NCBI GenBank assembly: GCA_021799315.1
Contig: JAJZAR010000002.1
Span: forward strand, 1 to 34,513
Origin: Thermoplasmata archaeon
Lineage (GTDB): Archaea; Thermoplasmatota; Thermoplasmata; Thermoplasmatales; Thermoplasmataceae
Reading direction: 5' to 3'
Length of the DNA stretch: 34,513 nucleotides
Position numbers and translations under genes: made by a program. Below the pieces are notes generated by a model. That model had not been told where the DNA came from. It did no database searches and saw only the letters and a list, made by a program, of their open reading frames with translations. Every line of letters starts with the position of its first letter. The first letter of the stretch is position 1. Below are positions 1 through 7,937 of the stretch, piece after piece.

Positions 1-77
1 AATAAATTGACGCTTTAATTAAAAAAAAATTTAAAGAACGTATGGAAACGAAAAAATAACAGAAAAGGTCTTTAGGG

Positions 78-794
78 CTATTTCTCAGATTTATTCTTGT
101 CATTAGTCAATACATACCTGTGAAAAAATTTCAAGTAAACATCAAGGGAATTCAAAATTTTTGATTCGGCTTTACTCAGATGTTCCTGCATTGTTGCCGT
201 GGTGATTTCATTTAATTTTGCCAGCTGTTCTATCTTCACTCTCTTTGGTATGTCAAAGTACCCTGAAGATAGGGCATCTGAAAAATAGCGTAACTGTTTC
301 TCTGTCAAATTGGAGAATATTTCCGACATCTGAACATTCCACAAACTTCTCAAATCATTTTCCAGAACAGTCTTTTTACTCATAACCTCGATTTCCGCTA
401 CCCTGGAAAATATGTTAAATATCTGATTTGCTTTTTCGCTATCCATGCAAACAACATCTAAAAGTTCGTATGCGTTTTCATAGATTACGGGCGGTCTGAT
501 CATGCATCCCACAGATTCTGCCATTCTGATAGTAGAATTTTTTAAGCTGCATTTGCAGGAAAGCATAACTGTCACATAATTATGGCCCCAGAGAAGGGAC
601 ATAACTTTGCTTCCCAATCCTTCTGCAAACGAATAAATGTTATCTTTCCACTGAGTTTCATCTAAATGTTCTCCATGGATTTCAAGATAATCTGTGTAAG
701 AATTGCACCATCTGAATATTTTTACATCTGGAAATTTAATGGAAACTGGCTCAAATGGCAAATTATGCCGCAATTTTAGTCTCATCTCTTCCAT
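78..794 (-). CDS. HTH_10 (bacterio-opsin activator-type) transcriptional regulator
   Basis: A 238-residue protein whose C-terminal third (about residues 168-215, from LRYFSDALSSGYFDIPKR) matches the HTH_10 helix-turn-helix of archaeal Bat-like regulators, including the typical pattern of a tyrosine-rich helix, 'GYFDIP' and a second helix ending in an AESKILNSL-like segment. The N-terminal 160 residues have no domain I can name; in this family that part usually senses a signal or forms dimers. The start ATG at 794 lies 27 nt from the centre of a TATA box shared with the divergent gene at 859, so the transcript is probably leaderless. The regulated genes are unknown; the divergent neighbour is the obvious first candidate. 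Confidence 0.8.
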   Translation of the reverse strand: MEEMRLKLRHNLPFEPVSIKFPDVKIFRWCNSYTDYLEIHGEHLDETQWKDNIYSFAEGLGSKVMSLLWGHNYVTVMLSCKCSLKNSTIRMAESVGCMIRPPVIYENAYELLDVVCMDSEKANQIFNIFSRVAEIEVMSKKTVLENDLRSLWNVQMSEIFSNLTEKQLRYFSDALSSGYFDIPKRVKIEQLAKLNEITTATMQEHLSKAESKILNSLDVYLKFFHRYVLTNDKNKSEK

Positions 795-815
795 GTATAA
801 CCATTACACAATGGC

Positions 816-827
816 TTAATATATATA
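816..827. promoter_or_regulatory. Shared TATA box of divergent genes
   Basis: TTAATATATATA lies between the start codons at 794 (minus) and 859 (plus). Its centre is 27 nt from the minus start, the spacing of a leaderless archaeal gene. On the plus side it predicts transcription from about 847, leaving a leader of about 12 nt that carries GGTGAT at 850-855. Confidence 0.6.
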
Positions 828-858
828 CCTAACCAAGACATACTATTATGGTGATAAA

Positions 859-1119
859 ATGACAAACGTGATAGTAGAACACAGATGGAAGCCAAAGGAA
901 AAGGATGAGGTTGTTAAGGTTGTTGGAGGCATAGTCGATATGGCTAAGACCGGAAAGTTGCCCGAAGGATTTAAACTGAATTCCATTCAGCTCGTTGGTT
1001 CTGAAGACATGGCCATTTGCAACTGGGAAGCCCCAAGCGCTGAAGCAATGAGAGGTCTTCTAGAGAAAGTAAACCCGCCAACAAAGCATAAAGTCTACGA
1101 ATCCACTAAGATTTTTTAA
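859..1119 (+). CDS. Small conserved protein, possible ferredoxin-like (DUF3303-type) fold
   Basis: An 86-residue soluble protein with no signal peptide or membrane segment. The order of elements (MTNVIVEHRWKP strand, helix EVVKVVGGIVDM, 'LPEGFKLNSIQLVGSED', then 'NWEAPSAEAMRGLLEK') resembles the small alpha/beta ferredoxin-fold families such as DUF3303, in which a partner or ligand is bound across a beta sheet. That assignment is by shape and is tentative; the function is unknown. Start ATG 859 is supported by GGTGAT at 850-855, complementary to the 16S rRNA 3' end. The gene is single and ends in a hairpin terminator at 1144-1174. Confidence 0.7.
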   Translation: MTNVIVEHRWKPKEKDEVVKVVGGIVDMAKTGKLPEGFKLNSIQLVGSEDMAICNWEAPSAEAMRGLLEKVNPPTKHKVYESTKIF

Positions 1120-1143
1120 TACTCAGACACTTGTTTTGTAGAG

Positions 1144-1174
1144 ATCGCCTTTAATCAGGCGATGAATTTTTTTT
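1144..1174 (+). terminator. Hairpin plus U-tract terminator
   Basis: ATCGCCT (1144-1150) and AGGCGAT (1157-1163) form a perfect 7-bp stem around a 6-nt loop, followed by GAA and eight T residues. It lies 25 nt after the stop of the gene at 859-1119 and has the form of a bacterial intrinsic terminator. The U-tract alone would be enough in archaea. Confidence 0.6.
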
Positions 1175-1260
1175 AAAAAAAAGTCATATATTATAGTTAG
1201 ACACTTCTTTATTCACGCGTTGAGACTGATGGGTATTTTCTTACTTTTAATTTAAACAAT

Positions 1261-1331
1261 GCGGAAACCGGGATTTGAACCCGGGTTAAGGGCTTGGGAA
1301 GCCCCTGTGATAACCACTACACTATTCCCGC
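1261..1331 (-). tRNA. tRNA-Gly (anticodon CCC)
   Basis: The minus strand folds into a full cloverleaf of 71 nt: acceptor GCGGGAA/TTTCCGC, a D arm around AGTGGTTA, anticodon stem GGGGC/GCCCT with loop TTCCCAA, and T arm CCGGG-TTCAAAT-CCCGG. The anticodon CCC reads GGG glycine codons. The 3' CCA is not encoded. There is no intron. An A/T-rich box (TTTTTTAATA on the minus strand, about 1355-1365) lies upstream as a likely promoter. Confidence 0.95.
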
Positions 1332-1377
1332 TAGAATTCCGTATGCAATGTAATATTAAAAAAATTTGGATTGGTAC

Positions 1378-2628
1378 TCAGTACCATCCTCTGGCTTTCA
1401 TGGCATCTGCTACTCTCTGTATGGATATAACATATGCACCAGTTCTTGGGTCCGTTTTGAACTTTTCAGCCGTTGACAGAACGGCTTCGGCTGCAACCGT
1501 CATCTTCTTATCCAGCTTCTCATAGACCTCTTCTCTTGTCCAGTAGTATCCTCCAACGTTCTGTACCCACTCAAAGTAGGAAACAGTAACTCCTCCTGCA
1601 TTTGCAAGGAAGTCTGGCAATACCAGAACATTGTTTTTGTGCAATATCTCGTCTGCTTCAGGTGTGGTAGGCCCATTGGCAAGCTCAAGAACAATCTTTG
1701 CCTTTATTTTAGATGCGTTCTTTGAGGTAATCTGATTTTCTATTGCAGCTGGTATGAGCACATCAACGCCAAGTTCTAAGAGCTCCTCATTTGAAATGTT
1801 CTTTGTTCCAGGCAGTCCTTGAACTGAACCGGTTTTCTGTTTGTGTTTCAAAATCTCATCGAAATTGAGGCCTTTTTCTGAGTATATACCGCCTTTTGTG
1901 TCGGATATAGCAACAACCTTTGATCCAAAATGCTCCTTAACAAGTGTCATTGCAAACTGTCCTGCGTTTCCGAAACCTTGAACTGCAACAGTAGCCTTTG
2001 ATAGATCAATACCCTTTTTCTTTGCTCCAACTTTCAGCACATACATACCTCCCTTTGCCGTTGCATCTCCTCTTCCAGCAGATCCGCCCAATGTGAGAGG
2101 TTTGCCAGTTATGACGCCTGGTGCAGATACTCTTTTTATGGTCTCATATTCATCCATCATCCAGGCCATTATCTGAGGTGTTGTATACACATCAGGGGCA
2201 GGCACATCAATTTCTGGTCCTATGAAATCAGCAAAGGCTCTTACGTATGCTCTGCTCAATCTTTCCAACTCACCTACACTCAATTCCTTGGGGTTGCATA
2301 TAACTCCTCCTTTTGCACCACCAAGAGGTATGTCTACCACTGCAGTTTTCCATGTCATCCATGCGGACAGAGCCTTAACCGTGGAGAGAGTCTCATCTGG
2401 ATGGAATCTTATTCCACCTTTCGTTGGTCCTCTTGCATTGTTATAATGAACTCTAAATCCCTTGAAAACTTTTACTTTTCCATTATCCATTTTTACTGGT
2501 AAACTTACCTGTAGAATCTGCTGTGGTTCTCTAAGAATCTCTAACGCTTCATTGTCTAGCTTCATCACTTTCGCTGCTTTTTCTAATTGCTTCAAAGCAA
2601 TATCAAAAGAATCTAAATCTTCCGCCAT
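1378..2628 (-). CDS. gdhA: Glutamate dehydrogenase (NAD(P)-dependent)
   Basis: A 416-residue cytoplasmic enzyme of the Glu/Leu/Phe/Val dehydrogenase family, interconverting glutamate with 2-oxoglutarate and ammonia. The substrate domain has '[12 protein letters not shown]' (about 66-77) and the active-site signature PLGGAKGG with catalytic-type K106; the nucleotide domain has the Rossmann motif GFGNAG at 218-223. The length is normal for a hexameric archaeal GDH. The start ATG 2628 is preceded by AGGTGAT (2633-2639), a strong ribosome site, so this message probably has a short leader rather than none. With the ammonium transporter at 3284 it forms an ammonia uptake and assimilation neighbourhood. 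Coenzyme preference cannot be decided by eye. Confidence 0.95.
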   Translation of the reverse strand: MAEDLDSFDIALKQLEKAAKVMKLDNEALEILREPQQILQVSLPVKMDNGKVKVFKGFRVHYNNARGPTKGGIRFHPDETLSTVKALSAWMTWKTAVVDIPLGGAKGGVICNPKELSVGELERLSRAYVRAFADFIGPEIDVPAPDVYTTPQIMAWMMDEYETIKRVSAPGVITGKPLTLGGSAGRGDATAKGGMYVLKVGAKKKGIDLSKATVAVQGFGNAGQFAMTLVKEHFGSKVVAISDTKGGIYSEKGLNFDEILKHKQKTGSVQGLPGTKNISNEELLELGVDVLIPAAIENQITSKNASKIKAKIVLELANGPTTPEADEILHKNNVLVLPDFLANAGGVTVSYFEWVQNVGGYYWTREEVYEKLDKKMTVAAEAVLSTAEKFKTDPRTGAYVISIQRVADAMKARGWY

Positions 2629-2767
2629 ATTATCACCTTTCGGTACATTGGATATGCTATACAGGCTTTAAAAGTTTCAGTATTTTATAAAGGTCTTACA
2701 AAAAATGCATGTTACTATATATCACACTAAATAGTAAAATATACATGATAAAATTTAAAAAAAAGAA

Positions 2768-3133
2768 TTATAGACTCGCAGTAACTTCAAGCTCCACGAG
2801 TGCATTAACGTTAGGCATTGAGCATAAGACTGTTGTCCTTGCGGGCATAACCTTTTCAAAGGCATCTTTGAATAACTCATTCATCTGGGAAAAATCTTCT
2901 GTTCTCTTCAGGTAAACAACTACTCTCACAATATTCTCTTTATGTATTTTTACCTCTGAGAGAATACGTTCCACATTGGAGAGTGCCTTTTTAAATTGGG
3001 ATTTAAAATCTTCATGATTGTCATCAGATACTCCAAGTTGTCCAGATAGAAAGGCAAATCCTCCTGAAACAACGCAATGGGCGTATGGACCTGCCCTTCC
3101 CAATTCCTTAACAACAATACTTTCTTTCGACAT
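2768..3133 (-). CDS. RidA/YjgF-family imine deaminase
   Basis: A 121-residue protein of the RidA (YjgF/YER057c/UK114) family, trimeric enzymes that hydrolyse reactive enamine/imine intermediates from PLP-dependent enzymes to 2-ketoacids and ammonia. Visible family marks are 'GPYAHCVVSGGFAFLSGQLG' near the N-terminus, R99 in 'MPARTTV' (the substrate carboxylate-binding arginine) and E115 in 'VELEVTA'. I prefer ATG 3133 to the TTG two codons earlier because a TATA-like stretch (TATAAACATAAAT on the minus strand) is centred about 26 nt before it. Its neighbours handle ammonia and glutamate, which fits a role beside amino-acid metabolism. Confidence 0.9.
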   Translation of the reverse strand: MSKESIVVKELGRAGPYAHCVVSGGFAFLSGQLGVSDDNHEDFKSQFKKALSNVERILSEVKIHKENIVRVVVYLKRTEDFSQMNELFKDAFEKVMPARTTVLCSMPNVNALVELEVTASL

Positions 3134-3283
3134 AGCCAATGATTCAATTTATGTTTATAACCATGTCTGTTAAATATAATCTGCTTCAAGGTGCCCTATT
3201 AAAGGAACTTGCCGTTTAATATATATTTTTGCAATCCCAGTCAAATTAAGGCGATTTAAATTACGGCTAATCTTCTCAATAAT

Positions 3284-4531
3284 TTGTGGATCTTAATAGC
3301 AGCTGTTCTTGTATTCTCTATGACGATCTCCGTGGGCTTTCTGGAAGTTGGGGAACTGGGGAGAAAGTTTGACAGAAGTCTGTATAAAACCATTGTTATC
3401 ACCGTTCTCAGCCTTTTTGTAATGGGGTTTATCGGTTTCAACATTGCATTTGGCCCTGCATATGATGGTATCATAGGTAATCCTCTATATACTCATATAT
3501 TCTTGGGAATGTTTTCGACCTCGTTTTCTCGTGGGTTGACCAGTGTATATTCATTAACTGGGGCATCATTCTTCAACGCTGGTGGGTTGTATACCAGTAC
3601 ATTCTTCCTGTTTGAAACTGCCTGTGCTTCTGTGACACTTGCACTTGTTGGCGTTGTTGTCATGAAGAAAGTTAAGCTATCATCCTTTGCCATCTATTCT
3701 GTTTTTTATTTTGCTGTTATATGGACTTTGCCCGCAGCCTGGATATGGAATCCCACCGGTTGGCTCTATGTCATGGGCGTGAGAGATTTTGCAGGCGGTC
3801 TTGTGGTTCACGGTGCTGCTGGGTTTGCTGCACTGGCAATTCTTGTGAGAATTTGGCAGGAAGAAAGGAAACAGGGCTTAAAAGAATCTAAGCAGATTGG
3901 CTACAATCTCAGTTCAGGGTGGCTTACCCTCTCCATCATCCTTCTATGGATCGGCTGGTTTGGTTTCAATCCCGGTACTGAACTGACATTTAATTCAGAA
4001 ACTATCGTCGTGGTGATCACCACTTTTCTATCTGCCGCCAGTTCTATGATAACGACCATTTTGATCAAGTACTTACTTACAAGAAAGGACCCTGGTCTCT
4101 TATACGCAGTGAATGGGATTCTCATGGGTCTTATTGTAATAACGCCTCTGGCCGGATTTGTGAGTCCGGGAAGTGCTGTGGTGATTGGACTTCTCAGTGG
4201 ACCATTGTTTCTATTTGCAGAGTGGATATTTAACAAACCAAAATGGTATAGTGATCCGGTAGGTGTATTGGAATGCCATATGGCTGGAGGTGTAACAGGT
4301 CTTCTGCTCATTGCTTTCTTCACCCAAACTGCCTTTGCCGGTGCTTCAGGTGCCCCTAATTTGCCATCTGGGTTATTCTTTGGAGGAGGACTTGCTGCTA
4401 TGCATCAATTAGGTCTCGAAGCCTTTGCAGTGGTTGTTGTGGGAGCGTTCGTGTTTTCCATTTCATACCTTGTTATATACTTTATAAGTAAGATTTCAAA
4501 GGGCATTCTTATAAAAGAAGAATACGACTAA
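3284..4531 (+). CDS. amt: Ammonium transporter Amt
   Basis: A 415-residue polytopic membrane protein of the Amt/Mep/Rh family that brings ammonium into the cell. Both pore histidines are present: H176 in 'RDFAGGLVVHGAAG' and H332 in 'LECHMAGGVTG', with D168 of the recruitment site and 'WFGFNPGTE' (225-233) of the central pore helix. About 11 membrane helices are expected; helix 1 starts directly at the N-terminus. No ATG is available: TTG 3284 is used here, while an in-frame ATT at 3260 preceded by AGGCGAT (3249-3255) is the alternative. No GlnK/PII gene, the usual partner of amt, lies beside it. The TATA box is near 3214-3224. Confidence 0.93.
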   Translation: MWILIAAVLVFSMTISVGFLEVGELGRKFDRSLYKTIVITVLSLFVMGFIGFNIAFGPAYDGIIGNPLYTHIFLGMFSTSFSRGLTSVYSLTGASFFNAGGLYTSTFFLFETACASVTLALVGVVVMKKVKLSSFAIYSVFYFAVIWTLPAAWIWNPTGWLYVMGVRDFAGGLVVHGAAGFAALAILVRIWQEERKQGLKESKQIGYNLSSGWLTLSIILLWIGWFGFNPGTELTFNSETIVVVITTFLSAASSMITTILIKYLLTRKDPGLLYAVNGILMGLIVITPLAGFVSPGSAVVIGLLSGPLFLFAEWIFNKPKWYSDPVGVLECHMAGGVTGLLLIAFFTQTAFAGASGAPNLPSGLFFGGGLAAMHQLGLEAFAVVVVGAFVFSISYLVIYFISKISKGILIKEEYD

Positions 4532-4781
4532 AGTTCAAGGTAACAGATCTGAGTCCTCCCTAACTATCATCTGTGGATTGGCGACATTTTCGTTCCTAGT
4601 ATGAACGGGTATGGATAATACTACGTTTTCTTTGAGTGGTCACCTTTTATATAAACTGTCATCGGCCCCTCTCTAAAAAATGTAAAATATATCTTTGTCG
4701 ATGTTTGGATGACTCAAGTAGGGTAATTCTAGGTTTGAAGCAGAAAGGAAATCTGACAAGGAAACTGAGAAAAATTTTTAT
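4532..4781. other. Intergenic stretch between amt and tRNA-Tyr
   Basis: No convincing gene. The plus strand has TATA-like TTTTATATAAAC (4644-4655) and a weak 5-bp inverted repeat CGTTC/GAACG (about 4589-4605). A reading frame from 4636 continues antisense through the tRNA and is taken as chance. Confidence 0.4.
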
Positions 4782-4883
4782 CCCGACTTCCGGATTCGAA
4801 CCAGAGACCTGCGGATTACGGCGGTTGGAACTTGCCGTTTTCCCCTCTACAGTCCGCCGCTCTACCAGCTGAGCTAAGTCGGG
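4782..4883 (-). tRNA. tRNA-Tyr (anticodon GTA) with a 30-nt intron
   Basis: The minus strand gives acceptor CCCGACT/AGTCGGG, D arm GCTC-AGCTGGTA-GAGC, anticodon stem GCGGA/TCCGC and T arm TCTGG-TTCGAAT-CCGGA. The C1-G72 end pair is characteristic of archaeal tRNA-Tyr. The anticodon loop CTGTAG...A is interrupted by 30 nt; at the canonical 37/38 position the intron is 4817-4846, leaving a 72-nt mature tRNA. The intron can form ACGGC/GCCGT. The exact cut could slide by one or two bases. CCA is not encoded. Confidence 0.92.
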
Positions 4884-4990
4884 TGTACAACCATAGTCAT
4901 GCTTTGATAAAAATATTTTCCATTTATGCACGTATTTACTGTTAAAAATGTCAAGTGGAATCCTTATTGATGAGACTTAAACGGGGTGAA

Positions 4991-4998
4991 ATATTTAA
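4991..4998 (+). promoter_or_regulatory. TATA box of the GH15 gene
   Basis: ATATTTAA is centred 26 nt before ATG 5021, which supports a leaderless transcript beginning at that codon and decides the start over the second ATG at 5027. Confidence 0.55.
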
Positions 4999-5020
4999 TT
5001 GATGTTAAAATTGCCTTTGT

Positions 5021-6838
5021 ATGACAATGGAACCAATGAATTTCAATGACATCGAGGAAAAGGGGTACACAAAGATAAAAAATCACGGGATGATTGCAAA
5101 CAACAGAACAGCAGCCCTGGTATCCATGAATGGAAACGTGGACTGGTTGTGCTTACCAAACTTTTCATCGGATCCAGCATTTGACTCCATATTAGACAAA
5201 AACAAAGGGGGTTTCTTTTCAACGAGACCTCATGATCTTAACGGAGTTACTGTGAAACAGGAATATGAAAAAAGAACGATGGTACTAAAAACCAGTTTCT
5301 ACAAAAATGAAAAAGAGGTTTTAAGATTAACAGATTTCCTGCCTGCAACTGAGTACCCAAGCATAAATTTTCCCGAAATGCACAGGTTGGTAGAATCTTT
5401 CGAAACAAAGATAGAAGTGGATATCCTTCTAAAAGCAACACTGGATTACAGAATATCCCCCGTGAATATTACAATAATGGAAGGCGGTGCAGTTTACAGG
5501 AAAAATTCAAGGAAGATTGGAATTTTCACAAATGCAAAGCTTACAAGTGAAAATGAATTAATAAAAGGCAAGCTTTACATGAGTGAACATCAGAAAGAGT
5601 GGGTTGTTATTGCCTATAATATGTCAGATGAAACGCTTTCCAATTTTAAATCTGATTATCGGTTAAAGGATACCATAGATTACTGGCGTAATTTTACAAA
5701 CAAAAGCAATTATAACGGCATAATGAAGGATGTGGCCCTCAGGTCAGGAATTACGTTGAGAGGTCTATTCTACGATCCATCTGGGATGATGGTCGCATCT
5801 CCAACATCAAGTTTACCGGAATGTCTTGGAGGAGAGAGAAATTGGGACTATAGATATTCATGGGTTAGAGACACCTCCTATGTAATAGAAGCTCTTTCAA
5901 TGTTAGGGCTTCAGGAAGCTGCCACGAATTATCTGTATGATATGATGAAAATTATAGAGACCAGCGATGAAATCAATGTGCTTTATAAGCTTGAAGCATC
6001 AGATAAACTGGAGGAATATGAGCTGGACTACGAAGGATATATGGGTTCAAGCCCCGTTAGGATGGGTAACCTTGCTTCCAAGCAATTTCAACTTGACGTA
6101 TACGGGTCAATAATCAATGCAGTGTTCCATTTGGGAGACATTGGAGGGACTGTTACAGCGTATATGTGGGATTTTGTGGTAAAGGTTGTTGATAAGATTG
6201 AGCATATATGGCAGAGTCCAGACTCCAGCATATGGGAGTTTAGAACCCCGAGGAAGCATTATGTTTACTCTAAGGTCATGTGCTGGTTAGGGATAGATCG
6301 GGCAATTCAACTTGGTAAAAGGAAGGAATTTTTATCAAATTTCGATCACTGGGAGCACTTGAAAGACATTATTAAAAAAGACATATTGGAGAATGGTGTG
6401 GATCCCGAGACGGGTTCACTCGTTCAATATTACGGTGCAAAGGATGTGGACGCATCTTTGTTGAGAGTATCTCTTACAGGCTTTCTGGATTCCAACGATC
6501 CTATTATTCACAACACTGTTAATCGAATAAAAAAGGAACTCATGGGCAGAGATTATCTGATCAAAAGATACAACAATGATGATGGTCTGTCATGCCCTGA
6601 CAACGCATTTCTCCTCATGTCTTTCTGGTATGTTGAGGTGCTTATAGATCAGAACAAGGTGGATGAAGCCAAAGATGTATTGACCTCATTGTTATCAAAG
6701 GGTAATCATTTGAAATTATTCTCTGAGGAAATTGATATGAAAACACTTGAACCCATAGGAAACTTTCCTCAGGCAATTACCCATCTCGGGGTTATAAGGG
6801 CCATATGCAAGCTTAATAAAAAGTTAAAAAATAATTGA
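5021..6838 (+). CDS. GH15 family glycoside hydrolase (glucoamylase or trehalase)
   Basis: A 605-residue enzyme with an N-terminal beta-sandwich domain ('NNRTAALVSMNGNVDWLCLP', about 28-47) and a C-terminal (alpha/alpha)6 barrel of family GH15. Catalytic landmarks are WDYRYSWVRD at 275-284, the general acid E406 in 'IWEFRTPRKHY', and the general base near E569/E570 in 'FSEEID', followed by the family signature 'GNFPQAITHLG'. GH15 enzymes remove glucose from alpha-glucans with inversion; relatives of this two-domain form in Thermoplasma act as trehalases, so trehalose or storage glucan are the likely substrates. There is no signal peptide, so it acts in the cytoplasm. It converges on the next gene with one base between stops. 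Confidence 0.9.
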   Translation: MTMEPMNFNDIEEKGYTKIKNHGMIANNRTAALVSMNGNVDWLCLPNFSSDPAFDSILDKNKGGFFSTRPHDLNGVTVKQEYEKRTMVLKTSFYKNEKEVLRLTDFLPATEYPSINFPEMHRLVESFETKIEVDILLKATLDYRISPVNITIMEGGAVYRKNSRKIGIFTNAKLTSENELIKGKLYMSEHQKEWVVIAYNMSDETLSNFKSDYRLKDTIDYWRNFTNKSNYNGIMKDVALRSGITLRGLFYDPSGMMVASPTSSLPECLGGERNWDYRYSWVRDTSYVIEALSMLGLQEAATNYLYDMMKIIETSDEINVLYKLEASDKLEEYELDYEGYMGSSPVRMGNLASKQFQLDVYGSIINAVFHLGDIGGTVTAYMWDFVVKVVDKIEHIWQSPDSSIWEFRTPRKHYVYSKVMCWLGIDRAIQLGKRKEFLSNFDHWEHLKDIIKKDILENGVDPETGSLVQYYGAKDVDASLLRVSLTGFLDSNDPIIHNTVNRIKKELMGRDYLIKRYNNDDGLSCPDNAFLLMSFWYVEVLIDQNKVDEAKDVLTSLLSKGNHLKLFSEEIDMKTLEPIGNFPQAITHLGVIRAICKLNKKLKNN

Positions 6839-6839
6839 A

Positions 6840-7220
6840 TCAGTGGTGTTCTTTAAGAATATAATCGCTTTTGAACTGTTCTATTTCTTTTATATTCCCC
6901 TTGATTTCTTCTATGTGACTTGCAAGGTCCTGCATGATTTCGTCAAGTATTTCATCAAAGGATTTTGAAAGTCTGTATCCATGAACAGGTCTTCCCTTTC
7001 CCTCTTTCTTCATGTTTCTTTTATTTATCCATCCTCTCCTTCTCAACCACTGCATGGCTATGGAGACCTCAGGTTGCCTCAGACCAGCTTCTCTTTCGAT
7101 TTCTATACTGGTTACTTCTTCCTTACCTCTTGTATAAACAAGAGTGTATGCAACACTTCTAGGTATTCTGGATTCTATCAAAATCTTTCCCAATTTGTTG
7201 GCTTCTTCATTAAGAGTCAT
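6840..7220 (-). CDS. Winged-helix transcriptional regulator
   Basis: A 126-residue protein with a winged helix-turn-helix at about 30-95: 'SIEIEREAGLRQPEVSIAMQ' is helix 2, turn and recognition helix, and 'GWINKRNMKKEGKGRPVHGYRLS' is the wing. The C-terminal 30 residues (ILDEIMQDLASHIEEIKGNI) are predicted coiled coil for dimerisation. It resembles archaeal ArsR/TrmB-like small regulators, without a sensor domain. I chose ATG 7220 over TTG 7226 because the minus-strand TATA-like stretch at about 7243-7256 is then 27-28 nt away. Targets unknown. Confidence 0.8.
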   Translation of the reverse strand: MTLNEEANKLGKILIESRIPRSVAYTLVYTRGKEEVTSIEIEREAGLRQPEVSIAMQWLRRRGWINKRNMKKEGKGRPVHGYRLSKSFDEILDEIMQDLASHIEEIKGNIKEIEQFKSDYILKEHH

Positions 7221-7294
7221 ACGCAATCACGTTTAATATTAAATTTAAATATATACTCTTTTCTAATATTTTTAAAAAATATATACATCTTTTC

Positions 7295-7552
7295 TCAATC
7301 TTTTGAAAGTGCCTCTAGTTTACTTATGATAGTGTAAAGAGACTCCCTGCCATGAGAAGGTACATTTGGGTCATTGGAAATATCATCCAGCATTGAGATT
7401 GCAGTTGCGCATCTTATATCAAGGCTTGTTTTCTGGCTTTCAAGTTTTGTTCTCGCATCCTGTGCATTTTTCCTAACATTTTTTGGTACAGACGAATCCT
7501 GTGACAGCTCTTCAAGTAGATACACTACTTCATTATATAGCGTTGAATTCAT
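7295..7552 (-). CDS. UPF0147 family protein
   Basis: An 85-residue all-helical archaeal protein of family UPF0147, function unknown. It contains an internal duplication: LLEELSQDSSVPKNVR in the first half and MLDDISNDPNVPSHGR in the second, each forming an acidic helix, a proline turn and a basic helix. The start ATG 7552 is set by GGAGTGAT four bases upstream, close to a perfect ribosome site. That site and the ATG overlap the stop of the preceding Lrp-type gene (7557), so the two genes are one transcript and translation is probably coupled. The acidic residues and small size would suit a protein-binding adaptor; that is only inference. Confidence 0.88.
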   Translation of the reverse strand: MNSTLYNEVVYLLEELSQDSSVPKNVRKNAQDARTKLESQKTSLDIRCATAISMLDDISNDPNVPSHGRESLYTIISKLEALSKD

Positions 7553-7556
7553 AACA

Positions 7557-7871
7557 TCACTCCACAAATACTCTTTTATTTTCTTTTTTGATACTCACGA
7601 CCATCATTGTCTTGGATTCCTTGACACCAGATATTTTACTAAGTTTATTCAGCATATAGCGTTGAAATTCATTGTAGTCAGGGAATCTAACCTTTACAAG
7701 TATGTCAAAGTTTCCTGTGATAACGAACACGTCCTCAACATGGGGTTCTGAGACAATATCTGCGGCGATATTTTCAACTCTGCTAATGTCAACAGTCAGA
7801 CCTACTATTGCCGTGACTATCTTTCTGTCGAAAACGCGGTCAAATTCATGTTCAAGTATGTCGTTTTGCAT
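7557..7871 (-). CDS. Stand-alone Lrp/AsnC effector (RAM) domain protein
   Basis: A 104-residue protein consisting only of the alpha/beta ferredoxin-like RAM domain of Lrp/AsnC regulators: 'KIVTAIVGLTVDISRVENIA', 'EDVFVITGNFDILVKVRFPD', 'GVKESKTMMVVSI'. The DNA-binding helix-turn-helix is absent. Such 'SAM' (stand-alone RAM) proteins bind amino acids and modulate full-length Lrp partners by forming mixed oligomers. I prefer ATG 7871 to the TTG at 7886 because a TATA-like GATATACC (minus strand, near 7897-7904) lies about 28 nt upstream. First gene of a pair with UPF0147. Confidence 0.85.
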   Translation of the reverse strand: MQNDILEHEFDRVFDRKIVTAIVGLTVDISRVENIAADIVSEPHVEDVFVITGNFDILVKVRFPDYNEFQRYMLNKLSKISGVKESKTMMVVSIKKENKRVFVE

Positions 7872-7937
7872 TAAGGTCCCTCTCAAAAAGTAATAGGGTA
7901 TATCAATCTTGATTTTAACGTTTTACACTGAACGCTA

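Noticed and set aside
1-77. Gene or regulatory element at the left edge
   Set aside because: Only A/T-rich sequence with no open frame or clear repeat.
4700-4780. Possible C/D-box guide RNA (GATGAC ... CTGA)
   Set aside because: No proper RUGAUGA C box, no D'/C' pair and no terminal stem; match is at chance level.
4636-4931. Reading frames on both strands over 4636-4931
   Set aside because: They run through the tRNA-Tyr gene in sense and antisense; the tRNA explains the sequence.
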